The translations under genes and the position numbers were made by a program. From Acerihabitans sp035013185 (GTDB lineage: Bacteria > Pseudomonadota > Gammaproteobacteria > Enterobacterales > Enterobacteriaceae), in assembly GCF_035013185.1 (NCBI RefSeq), contig NZ_JAYGJO010000001.1, forward strand, positions 186,001-250,000: a stretch of DNA of 64,000 bases, read 5' to 3'. The notes beneath the pieces are model-generated. The model was not told the DNA's origin. It worked only from the letters and a program-made list of their open reading frames with translations, and searched no databases. Below are positions 1-7,735 of this stretch, in pieces. Positions within the stretch are counted from its first letter, which is position 1, and every line of letters starts with the position of its first letter.

Positions 1-1
1 G

Positions 2-649
2 CGTGGTGAAGCGGCTTTTGCCACGTTGCAAAGTGAAAAAACCACTCAAATCGATGTGGGTGTCCAGTACCACGGCCAGCCATTTGATGCGTGGCTTTCA
101 GGTTATGCCGGGCGGATTAATGATTACATCCTGGTTAAGTATGACCCGAAAAATGCCTACCGTCGTCAGGTGACCAACGTTGATGCCATGATCCTGGGCG
201 GTGAGATGGGGCTGGGATACCATTTTACCCAACATTGGAAGGTGGACGCCAGCATGGCGTATTCCTGGGGCAGCAACCTAAGTGATAGCCGACCGTTGCC
301 ACAAACACCACCGCTGGATGCTCGGTTCGGTCTGACGTATGAACGGCAACAGTGGAGCAGTAGCGCCCTGTGGCGGGTCGTCAGTCGCCAGCAGCGGGTG
401 GCGATGGATGAGGGCAATGTCGTTGGCAGGGATTTCGCCACCAGCGCCGGTTTTGGGGTGATTTCGGCCAACGTGGGTTATAAGATCAATAAAGCGATCA
501 AAGTCAGCGGTGGAATCGATAATATTCTCAATAAAACCTACAGCGAACATCTTAACCTGGCCGGTAACAGTAACTTTGGTTATTCCGCCGATATGCCGAT
601 AAATGAGCCAGGCAGGACGCTGTGGATGAAGCTGAATATGAAATTTTAA
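2..649 (+). CDS. TonB-dependent copper receptor (OprC/NosA type), C-terminal part
   Basis: Outer-membrane TonB-dependent receptor; the gene enters from the left edge, so only about the last 215 residues are visible and the plug domain and TonB box are missing. The reading frame is open from base 2 and ends with TAA at 647-649. The sequence is typical beta-barrel with alternating hydrophobic/polar strands. The final segment (GNVVGRDF, then a strand ending in GIDNILNKTYSEHLN and a closing EPGRTLWMKLNMKF) is the C-terminal signature of the OprC-like copper receptor group, and the last residue is the Phe needed for BAM-mediated insertion. By family it would take up copper or a copper complex; substrate is inferred from resemblance only. 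An ERIC repeat begins directly after the stop codon. Confidence 0.8.
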   Translation, partial: RGEAAFATLQSEKTTQIDVGVQYHGQPFDAWLSGYAGRINDYILVKYDPKNAYRRQVTNVDAMILGGEMGLGYHFTQHWKVDASMAYSWGSNLSDSRPLPQTPPLDARFGLTYERQQWSSSALWRVVSRQQRVAMDEGNVVGRDFATSAGFGVISANVGYKINKAIKVSGGIDNILNKTYSEHLNLAGNSNFGYSADMPINEPGRTLWMKLNMKF

Positions 650-758
650 ACCCAGGTTCTTGGCGGTAAGTACATGAATTCCGATGAGCTTACATCGGTA
701 AGTGATTTGGGCGAATGAACGCCGCCAACGCTCCCGCAACGTGAACGATGGCGGGTAT
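650..758 (+). repeat. ERIC element, copy A (internally deleted)
   Basis: The core (about 675-712) reads GATGAGCTTACAT followed by GTAAGTGATTTGGGCGAA, which matches the classic ERIC centre, and the right end closes with GGGTAT at 753-758. The left arm is shorter than in the copies at 22357-22482 and 44485-44609: about 17 bases between the ACCC end and the central palindrome are missing. It starts one base after the receptor stop codon, so it probably lies in the 3' untranslated region of that transcript. Confidence 0.85.
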
Positions 759-808
759 AACCGGTTGCGGCTAATGCCACCACCGGTCAGCCAACACCAA
801 AAGGATTT

Positions 809-1882
809 TTAAAAACGATAACTCATGCCCATGCCCAATATATCATCTGCTGCGATACCTAACGGATTGTCATCTGCTAGCCGGTTTATTTTATAATCGG
901 CATAAATCGACATATTTTTATTAAAGAGATAAGTTAGGCCAACGTCTATATAGTTAATTAAATCCACATTACCATATTTTTCAATATTTTTACCTTTTGA
1001 ATTAAAATATCCTATTTCCGGTTGCAGACCAAAATCAAAGAGATACTGCGCTACCAGTTCAATATTCTGCGCTTTGTTTGCCATGCCTATAGAACCGATC
1101 GGTGCGGTATTTCTCGTTTCCGAGTATAAGGCGGCTAAATAAATACCCTTGGCGTTATATTTTAACCCGGTTGCCCAGTTTTCAGCGCGATCGCCCCTGC
1201 CATAATCAAGCTGTTGCTGCGCCTGCGTGCGCTTGGAATTAGAGTAAGCCCCCAAGATCGAACCACCCCAGCTAAAATCATACGACGTGGAAAAACCATA
1301 ACCATCGCCGTTGGATTTGGTCGCCATTCGGGAATTGTTTGAGTCCTGATCATTGGCCCCTTGATATTGCATACCAAATTTCAGTCCTTGAACCAGTCCG
1401 AAAAAATTATTATTTCGATAGGTTAATAAACCCGTTGAGCGACCGCCCATAAAGCTGTCAGAATAACTGTAGGTGAGATCGTCAAAAATCGCCGCTATAT
1501 CGGTAATCGATGCGACATCATACATTATCCCCCAATTTCTGCCATAATCTAAAGATCCCAGATTACCATATTTTAGTCCAGCAAAGCCTAAACGGGTTTT
1601 TGTCCCGGTTAGTGCGTCGCTTCCTCCCTCGGTATGATTGGTTTGTATGTTATATTCCCATTGACCATACCCGATTAATTGATCGTTAATTTGGGTTTGG
1701 CCTTTAAAACCTAAACGAACATAACTATTATCCCCGTCACTACCGGTACTGTCGCTAAAATAATGTCTGGCTTGCACACTACCATAAAAGTCGAGTTTAT
1801 TGGCATTTTTGTTGTATATTTCAGCTGCATATAAAGGCGCCGCCATAAGAGCGACTAAAGCTGTAGCTATTACTATCTTCAT
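809..1882 (-). CDS. OmpC/OmpF-family general porin
   Basis: Trimeric 16-strand outer-membrane porin of the enterobacterial OmpC/OmpF/PhoE family, 357 residues, the normal length. Residues 1-20 are a signal peptide (charged MK, hydrophobic stretch, LYA-A cleavage region), leaving a mature start AEIYNK typical of the family. Other hallmarks are KLDFYGSVQARHYF, YVRLGFKGQTQIND, the loop-3 region after YGRNWGIMYDVA, and the terminal MGMSYRF ending in Phe. It lies 114 bases behind the GH43 xylosidase and in the same direction as the xyloside symporter, which suggests a role in admitting oligosaccharides, but it could be an ordinary osmoporin. I cannot assign it to ompC or ompF by sequence alone. 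Start: ATG with GAAGAG upstream. Confidence 0.92.
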   Translation of the reverse strand: MKIVIATALVALMAAPLYAAEIYNKNANKLDFYGSVQARHYFSDSTGSDGDNSYVRLGFKGQTQINDQLIGYGQWEYNIQTNHTEGGSDALTGTKTRLGFAGLKYGNLGSLDYGRNWGIMYDVASITDIAAIFDDLTYSYSDSFMGGRSTGLLTYRNNNFFGLVQGLKFGMQYQGANDQDSNNSRMATKSNGDGYGFSTSYDFSWGGSILGAYSNSKRTQAQQQLDYGRGDRAENWATGLKYNAKGIYLAALYSETRNTAPIGSIGMANKAQNIELVAQYLFDFGLQPEIGYFNSKGKNIEKYGNVDLINYIDVGLTYLFNKNMSIYADYKINRLADDNPLGIAADDILGMGMSYRF

Positions 1883-1935
1883 TTTTTGTTTCTCTTCAGG
1901 TCGATGATTATTTTAATCGGTAAAATAAAGGTAAA

Positions 1936-1974
1936 TGCCTCCCATAACGGAGAGTGTAATTCCGTTTTAGAGGC
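1936..1974 (-). other. Nested hairpin in the leader of the porin gene
   Basis: An outer arm pair GCCTC/GAGGC (1937-1941 with 1970-1974) encloses an inner pair AACGGA/TCCGTT (1946-1951 with 1961-1966). It lies between the GH43 stop and the porin start, so in the RNA it is the xylosidase 3' end or the porin leader. There is no clear U tract, so it is more likely an RNA-processing or stability structure than a terminator. Not verified by folding. Confidence 0.4.
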
Positions 1975-1996
1975 GAATTATTTAAAATAAAATCAA

Positions 1997-3577
1997 CTAA
2001 ATGTTTGTCAATGAAAAATATGAATAGGTTGCTTCTCCATGATGCGTTTCTTGATCATACGGCGTGATAGCCGAGGTGACGGAATATAATCCAACCTTGG
2101 CCCCGACCCATTTTCCGGGGCCGGCGGCAAACACCTCCGGTATTGCATGATAGTGGCAATCATCCCAAGCGTAATAAAAAGTACAAAGAGCATCTTGTCC
2201 TACGACAATGCGAAAATAGGCTGGCGCATCGACCGGCCATGGACAAATATGCTGTGTCTGGGCATTGACTTCTCCTCGATCCCCGACCCAGCCGGTACTC
2301 CAGGTCAAAAAAGAGTTGCCTTCAGAAAGACTTAATCCCAAGCAGGCATAACGCTCGCCATAAATAACTACGCCGGTTTGATCTCCATTGTTTTGCAGTC
2401 TGGGCTGCATTAGGGTGGTAACAATAAATTCTCGCGCCGGAAATTTCTGCAGTAAAAAATTGGTGGTATCATAAAAGGAAGGCTGGCCATCACGCCACGG
2501 CATGGGTTGGCATGATAAACTAAGACCCGTGTTATCCAGGCGGAACCACTGACGCTGTGGATTGGCTTGCCACTGCCATTGTAGGCCAAGACGATCAGAT
2601 GAAAAATCATCCGATCCCTGAGGTTGTTTCGAAGAGCTAGATTGCGCGACAGCCGGCTTTAACCAACGTAACACCGGTTCGCCGGGTCCAACGTTGTCAG
2701 TAGCACAACCTATAACCGGCCAGTCATGTTGCCAATGCAGGGGCTGCAAATGAACCACGCGACCATATACCCCCGCATCCTGAAAATGCAAAAACCACCC
2801 CTCACCGTTCTCTAGCTCAACCCAGCCGCCCTGGTGTGGGCCATTGACGGCACTGTCCCCTTGGTGCAACACGGTTTTACTTTCATAAGGTCCTTGCAGG
2901 CTGCGAGAACGAAGTACCGTTTGCCAACCGGTGGCCACACCGCCGGCTGGAGCGAAGATATAATACCAGCTGTTACGTTTATAGACCTTTGGTCCTTCAA
3001 GGGTTGGCAGGCTTACGCCACCATCAACAATGATTTTACCTTCATCGAGCAGTGATAACCCATCTGGAGACATTTCGCAAAGCTGCAGCTTATGTTTTAT
3101 GCCACTGCGACTATAAGCAAAAGCGTGCACCAGCCATGCGCGGCCGTCATCGTCCCAGAACGGGCAAGGGTCAATCCATCCCTGCACGGATTTTAGACAG
3201 TGAGGTGTCGACCACTCGCCAAGAGGATCGCTGGCGTGGCACATAAAAATCCCCTCATCCGGGGTACTGAAAAATACCCAGAAACGACCGGCATGAAAAC
3301 GTATGCTTGGAGCCCAGACACCTTTACCCGGCGCAAATGTTTCATAAGGCGCGAGCTCGAGTCTCTGGAATATATGATTCACAATTTGCCAGTTAACCAA
3401 ATCTGTTGAATGCAATAAGGGCAGCGCGGGCATGTGGTTGAAACTGGACGCCACCAGGTAAAAGTCGTTCCCTACCCGTACGACATCGGGATCGGAATAA
3501 TCAGCGTGCAGAATCGGGTTTTGATAGGTTCCATCGCCCATATCCGGGCACCAGGGTGGTGAGCCGACGTTAGACAT
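1997..3577 (-). CDS. Glycoside hydrolase family 43 beta-xylosidase (XynB/YagH type)
   Basis: Cytoplasmic exo-acting beta-xylosidase/alpha-arabinofuranosidase of family GH43, 526 residues, close to E. coli YagH. No signal peptide. The N-terminal five-bladed propeller carries the expected catalytic residues: general base Asp29 in YSDPDV, pKa modulator Asp136 in WIDPCPF, and general acid Glu194 in LEGPKV. The C-terminal third (from about residue 325) is the beta-sandwich that caps the active site in this GH43 group. The ATG start is preceded by GAGGA at good spacing. It follows the GPH symporter by 65 bases, the same pairing as E. coli yagG-yagH, so imported xylo-oligosaccharides are probably cleaved here to xylose. 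No xylose isomerase or kinase lies in the window. Confidence 0.93.
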   Translation of the reverse strand: MSNVGSPPWCPDMGDGTYQNPILHADYSDPDVVRVGNDFYLVASSFNHMPALPLLHSTDLVNWQIVNHIFQRLELAPYETFAPGKGVWAPSIRFHAGRFWVFFSTPDEGIFMCHASDPLGEWSTPHCLKSVQGWIDPCPFWDDDGRAWLVHAFAYSRSGIKHKLQLCEMSPDGLSLLDEGKIIVDGGVSLPTLEGPKVYKRNSWYYIFAPAGGVATGWQTVLRSRSLQGPYESKTVLHQGDSAVNGPHQGGWVELENGEGWFLHFQDAGVYGRVVHLQPLHWQHDWPVIGCATDNVGPGEPVLRWLKPAVAQSSSSKQPQGSDDFSSDRLGLQWQWQANPQRQWFRLDNTGLSLSCQPMPWRDGQPSFYDTTNFLLQKFPAREFIVTTLMQPRLQNNGDQTGVVIYGERYACLGLSLSEGNSFLTWSTGWVGDRGEVNAQTQHICPWPVDAPAYFRIVVGQDALCTFYYAWDDCHYHAIPEVFAAGPGKWVGAKVGLYSVTSAITPYDQETHHGEATYSYFSLTNI

Positions 3578-3642
3578 CGATTTTCATTCCTCTGAAATAA
3601 GTTTGGCTTGTGTAATATGCGGTTTTCAGCAACATTCTAGGG

Positions 3643-5076
3643 TTAGTGGTGGTTAACCAACGGAGCATCGTCGCTAATGATAGGCTCAATTTGCAGCGCG
3701 TCGTTACGTTGTTGGCGCTGCGCCAGATCCGACTGGATGGTCTTCATTGTGACGTCATCCAATTTATAAAAACGCGTGAGCCAGTACAGTACTAAATAGG
3801 ACAATGATGGCCCGACGGTCAGCAAGCCGATAATCCCGGTGGAGGCCAGCGCGGTTTGTGTCGGTGAGCCGGCCTGGTAGCCAAACCAGCCGAGGGAAAA
3901 ACCGACCAGCGCGCCCGCGACGGCCATGCCCAATTTCAACGCAAATAGATTGCCGGAGAAGGAGAGGCCGGTAATACGTCGACCGGTTTTCCATTCGCCA
4001 TAATCAGCGGCATTGGCCATCATATTCCATTTGAATGGCTGATACATTTGATGAAAAAATCCAATCAGGAAATACAGCGGAAATACTATGCTAAGCCATT
4101 TTGGCGGCATAAAAAACATAATAAATCCGAACACCACCAATAATAAATTGATGTTTTTAAACATGCTTATCGCGTTAAACCGTTTGGCGAAAAAACCCGC
4201 CGCCATTGCGCCAAGTATGGTGCCGATAACGCTGGTGGTGATAAATGCTGTTTTCATGGCGGTTCCGGTCAAATCGCTATGTTGTGGGTCGAGCATTAAA
4301 TATGTGGCATAATAAAGTGTGGCGGCGCCGCGCATAACACCGGCCATGCTGGAAAAAAATGTAATAATGGCCACGATACGCCATTGGTCGTTGGACAATA
4401 AATTTTTAAGATCGCTTAGAACGCTTTCGTTGCCTTTTTCCTGTGGGTAAATTTGCTCACGGGTGGAGAAAAAACACACAAAAAGCATAATAACCGCCAA
4501 CGTACCCATCACCGCCATGGTGTATTGGTAGCCCAACTGTTTATTGCCGCGGCCAAAATAATCCACCATCCACAGCGTGCCGATAGACACTACCAGCCCA
4601 GCGGCGGATGAAATGGTAAATCGGTAGGATTGCGCTGATAAACGATCTTTTTCATCGGAAGTGATAACGCCGCCCAACGAGCAATAGGGGATATTAATAA
4701 AGGTGTAAAACAACATCAGTAAGGTGTAGGTAATATAGGCGTAAACCAGCTTGCCGGTGCCGGTGAGATCCGGTGTGGTAAAGGTCAATACCGCAATTAC
4801 CGCGTAAGGGACGGCAAACCAAACCAGCCACGGACGGAAATGACCCCAGCGGGTTCGAACCCGATCCGCTAATAGGCCGGTCAACGGGTCTGAGATGGCA
4901 TCAAGCAAACGGGTGACCAAAAACATAACGCCGACCGCAGCGGCTGAAATACCATAAATATCGGTATAAAAATAGGTCAAGAACATCGTAACGGAAGAAT
5001 AAACAATGCCACAAGCGGCATCTCCCATGCCAAAACCCATTTTTTGCCAAGTGGTTAACTTTTTTATTTCTGTCAT
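3643..5076 (-). CDS. GPH-family glycoside/xyloside:cation symporter (YagG/XynT type)
   Basis: Inner-membrane secondary transporter of the glycoside-pentoside-hexuronide:cation symporter family (MelB fold), 477 residues with about 12 hydrophobic segments. Family signatures seen: N-terminal GFGMGDAACGIVYSS, TRLLDAISDPLTG in the loop between helices 2 and 3, and RTRWGHFRPWL. These carry the cation/sugar-binding Asp residues in MelB. It is the first gene of a leftward group with the GH43 xylosidase and a porin, so it most likely brings beta-xylosides or xylo-oligosaccharides into the cell. Start: ATG after GGAGAG. Its upstream region holds a possible CRP site, which fits catabolite control. Confidence 0.92.
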   Translation of the reverse strand: MTEIKKLTTWQKMGFGMGDAACGIVYSSVTMFLTYFYTDIYGISAAAVGVMFLVTRLLDAISDPLTGLLADRVRTRWGHFRPWLVWFAVPYAVIAVLTFTTPDLTGTGKLVYAYITYTLLMLFYTFINIPYCSLGGVITSDEKDRLSAQSYRFTISSAAGLVVSIGTLWMVDYFGRGNKQLGYQYTMAVMGTLAVIMLFVCFFSTREQIYPQEKGNESVLSDLKNLLSNDQWRIVAIITFFSSMAGVMRGAATLYYATYLMLDPQHSDLTGTAMKTAFITTSVIGTILGAMAAGFFAKRFNAISMFKNINLLLVVFGFIMFFMPPKWLSIVFPLYFLIGFFHQMYQPFKWNMMANAADYGEWKTGRRITGLSFSGNLFALKLGMAVAGALVGFSLGWFGYQAGSPTQTALASTGIIGLLTVGPSLSYLVLYWLTRFYKLDDVTMKTIQSDLAQRQQRNDALQIEPIISDDAPLVNHH

Positions 5077-5191
5077 TATTACTCTCCAGGGATAATGTAG
5101 GAAATACCTGTTGAAAACACCTTCAGTGTAGGGAGAGTGTCCGGTAAGAGAAATTCCAAATTCAGTTAACAGCTTTACGATTTTTGTTATA

Positions 5192-5207
5192 TGCGATAGA
5201 TGTCACA
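5192..5207 (-). promoter_or_regulatory. Possible CRP binding site upstream of the xyloside operon
   Basis: TGCGATAGATGTCACA matches TGTGA-N6-TCACA with one mismatch. It lies 116-131 bases upstream of the symporter ATG. A sugar operon is a natural CRP target, but I could not identify a convincing -10 at the right spacing, so this is an inference. Confidence 0.4.
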
Positions 5208-5531
5208 ATTAGGACAGATCGTACAGTGAAAAAAAGTTAGGTTATAATGATGAATATGACAAAAAAACTTAAATAACAATTAGATATATAAGGTATACCA
5301 AAAGATAAGCAGTCATATAACTTTTTTGACTATCGATAAAGGAGTGCGTTGGATGCCCTGAAATGTGTAATAAATATGCGATTATTCACACTACCACGGG
5401 GTTATTAGAAATAGATATTATACCAATAACCTGTGAGCGTGGGGTCAGCAGTACAGCAGCAAATCAGTATGGCAAAAACGCGTTGCCGCAAGCCAATCAA
5501 CCGAGGACGTCCTTACCCCGATGCACTGGTG
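5208..5531. other. Intergenic region between the xyloside operon and mnmC, with a possible transposase scrap
   Basis: AT-rich left half with no gene seen. From 5468 a short forward frame begins MAKTRCRK, then INRGRPYPDALVLKG, which loosely resembles pieces of IS5/IS903-type transposases (start and the RGRP...YxDA motif) joined with the middle missing. It runs into the 3' end of mnmC. Too short to call an insertion sequence; it may mark an old insertion at the boundary between core genes and the accessory xyloside group. Confidence 0.25.
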
Positions 5532-7580
5532 TTAAAGGGGGCGGCCTTTGACGAGTTTTCTGATCCAAAACCGGTTAGGGCTGAGCGCCACGGACTGATC
5601 CACGCTGAGCGGTAGCGGTTCGTCGAAGATTTGCCCCGCCAATAGCTCTGCCGCCAGAGGCGCGGTGCATAAACCTCGTGACCCTAGGCCTCCCAACATA
5701 AACAGGTTGGCATGAACCGGTGCATCCACCGTAGGGGCGCCGGATTTTCGTTGCTTGGCCCAATCGCCGTAGGCCTGCAGGGTGGCCTCATAATCGGGCA
5801 CATTGCCTACCATGGGTAAATGGTCACGCGCGCTGCTGCGCACACCGCAGCGTGCTTGTGCCGCCCCCACATCCACGGACAACGCCCAGGGCTGGTCGGG
5901 TACGCTGGCCAGTAGACGATCGCGGTTCTGCTGCTGCTCTTGCGGGCGGTAGTCGACGTTATCGTCATCGCGATGGGCGCTGGCTCCCAGACAGTGCGTC
6001 TGATACCCGGGGCTGGCGGGTGTAAGGTAACCGTCATAGCACAGCACCTGCTTCAAGGGGGCCAGGTCCGCCACTGCGGGAATATGGCTTACCTGGCCGC
6101 GTACGTTGGTCAGTGGCAGCGGCGCGGTAATGGGCCATTGTAGCAGGCGGTGACCGTTAGCCAATATCACCGCGTCATGGTGGGCGGTGCCACCCTGGGC
6201 GAAGTCCAGTATCCAGCCGTGCTCGCCACCGGTGAGATGCTGTACTTCATGGCCATAGTGAACTGTCAGCCCCCGGTCTTGCGCCAGCCGCAGTATTTCG
6301 GCGGTAAGCTGTTGCCCATTAAGCCAGCCGCCCAGCGGATAAGTGGCGCCGGCACAACCGGTTTCTACGCCGGTCAGCGCGGCCATCTCACTTTCAGCAA
6401 CGCAATGGACCAGTTCCTTGGGCCAGTCCGCCGCCAGGATGTGGTTTAGTTTGTTTTGAGCGCGTTGATCATAAGCCAGTTGTGTTACGCCACACCACAG
6501 ATGCTCAAACACCATGCCTTGGCGTGCACACCGCTGGTAAGTTGCCAGCGCGAAGGGAAAAGCATTGGCGAAAAACGCAGATAATTCATCGTCTTCGTTA
6601 TTTAACAGAGGATACAAGGCGCCTTGTCGATTGCCTGACGCGCCTTGCGCCGGAGCCATATCGGCACAATATAAACTCACCCGTGCTCCTCGTCGTTGCA
6701 GGGCCAATGCGCTAAGCGCGCTGGCGATGCCGCCGCCGATAATCGCCACGTTTTCAGGGTGGGTGGCGGCGCGGCGTCGATAACAGGGCAACGTGGGGTT
6801 ACTGTCGGGCAATGCTGCGGTATTTTCGAGCGGCTGGGCTTGGGGGTTCAGGATGCCAGCCAACATTTCCCGCTTACGGCCGAACCCCACTCTTTTGCCA
6901 ACATTGAATCCGGCCTGCAGTAACCCGCGTCGCACAAACCCGGCCGCAGTGAAAGTGGCGAAAGTGCCCTGTGGGCAGGCAAATCGGGCCATGGACTGAA
7001 ACAGCCCTTCGCTCCACATGGCAGGATTCTTGGCTGGGGAAAAACCGTCAAGGAACCATGCGTCCACGTGACCGGCCAGGTTGGCATCCATTGTCGGTAA
7101 TAGGGCGTTGACCTCGCCGTACCAGAGATCGAGTGTGATCGTCTCTGCGCCGAGGATCAATCGGTGGCATCCCGGCGTGGCTAAGGGCCATTGTTGGCGT
7201 AACTCGCACGCCAATGCCGCCAGTTCAGGCCAGTGAGCATGGGCCAATGCTGCGTCATCCACCCGCAACGGGAACTGTTCGACACTGATAAAATGCAGTC
7301 GCTTCAGTTGATGAGCCGGGTTCTGGCGCCGAAAAACAGCAAACGCCTGCCATAAGGTGAGAAAATTTAGCCCAGTGCCGAAGCCGGTTTCCGCCACGAT
7401 AAATACTGGCCGCGAATGGTGAATGAACCGCTCGGGCAAGGCGTTTCCGGCCAGAAAAACATGGCGGGTTTCTTCTAGCCCGTCTTGATCGGAAAAATAA
7501 ACGTCATCAAACTGTCGGGATACAGGTGTACCGTTTTCATTCCAGTTCACAACAGCATGGTTGATTGGGGCGTGATTCAA
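5532..7580 (-). CDS. mnmC: Bifunctional tRNA 5-methylaminomethyl-2-thiouridine biosynthesis protein
   Basis: Completes the mnm5s2U34 modification of tRNAs for Lys, Glu and Gln. The C-terminal FAD oxidoreductase domain removes the carboxymethyl group from cmnm5s2U. The N-terminal SAM-dependent methyltransferase then methylates nm5s2U. Visible: methyltransferase region about 1-245 with ETGFGTGLNFL (SAM loop), and the FAD dinucleotide motif GGGIASALSALALQRRGA near residue 275. Length is 682 against 668 in E. coli. The start is TTG at 7578-7580: counting to the GTPVSR motif gives exactly the same N-terminal length as E. coli MnmC, and no ATG fits. Divergent from fabB as in E. coli, but the genes normally behind it (yfcL, yfcM) are replaced by the xyloside group. 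Confidence 0.96.
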   Translation of the reverse strand: MNHAPINHAVVNWNENGTPVSRQFDDVYFSDQDGLEETRHVFLAGNALPERFIHHSRPVFIVAETGFGTGLNFLTLWQAFAVFRRQNPAHQLKRLHFISVEQFPLRVDDAALAHAHWPELAALACELRQQWPLATPGCHRLILGAETITLDLWYGEVNALLPTMDANLAGHVDAWFLDGFSPAKNPAMWSEGLFQSMARFACPQGTFATFTAAGFVRRGLLQAGFNVGKRVGFGRKREMLAGILNPQAQPLENTAALPDSNPTLPCYRRRAATHPENVAIIGGGIASALSALALQRRGARVSLYCADMAPAQGASGNRQGALYPLLNNEDDELSAFFANAFPFALATYQRCARQGMVFEHLWCGVTQLAYDQRAQNKLNHILAADWPKELVHCVAESEMAALTGVETGCAGATYPLGGWLNGQQLTAEILRLAQDRGLTVHYGHEVQHLTGGEHGWILDFAQGGTAHHDAVILANGHRLLQWPITAPLPLTNVRGQVSHIPAVADLAPLKQVLCYDGYLTPASPGYQTHCLGASAHRDDDNVDYRPQEQQQNRDRLLASVPDQPWALSVDVGAAQARCGVRSSARDHLPMVGNVPDYEATLQAYGDWAKQRKSGAPTVDAPVHANLFMLGGLGSRGLCTAPLAAELLAGQIFDEPLPLSVDQSVALSPNRFWIRKLVKGRPL

Positions 7581-7655
7581 GGCTACAGGCTCATTTATTA
7601 GGGAGTGAGTGGATTCTAACGAGGTGTGCTTTATGGCGCAAATTTCGCAAACATC

Positions 7656-7672
7656 GTCTGATCGGACTTGTT
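7656..7672 (+). promoter_or_regulatory. FadR activator site of fabB
   Basis: The 17-mer GTCTGATCGGACTTGTT matches the FadR consensus AACTGGTCNGACCTGTT at most positions and is nearly the same as my recollection of the E. coli fabB FadR site. It overlaps the -35 element, the position from which FadR activates fabB. Confidence 0.75.
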
Positions 7673-7696
7673 CAGCTTACAACTGTACGCTAGAGT
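7668..7696 (+). promoter_or_regulatory. Sigma-70 promoter of fabB
   Basis: -35 TTGTTC at 7668-7673, a 17-base spacer, and -10 TAGAGT at 7691-7696. The spacer is almost entirely the FabR palindrome. Layout is the same as in E. coli fabB. The predicted transcript starts near 7703, about 33 bases before the ATG. Confidence 0.65.
7674..7691 (+). promoter_or_regulatory. FabR repressor operator of fabB
   Basis: The 18-base near-palindrome AGCTTACA-AC-TGTACGCT fits the FabR operator type AGCGTACA-N2-TGTACGCT with one arm mismatch. It fills the spacer between the -35 and -10 elements, so bound FabR would block RNA polymerase. By family knowledge FabR represses unsaturated fatty acid synthesis when unsaturated acyl-CoA/ACP is plentiful. 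Confidence 0.75.
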
Positions 7697-7735
7697 GCGT
7701 CACAGAATCTCATATAAAAATACAAGAGGTATTAA

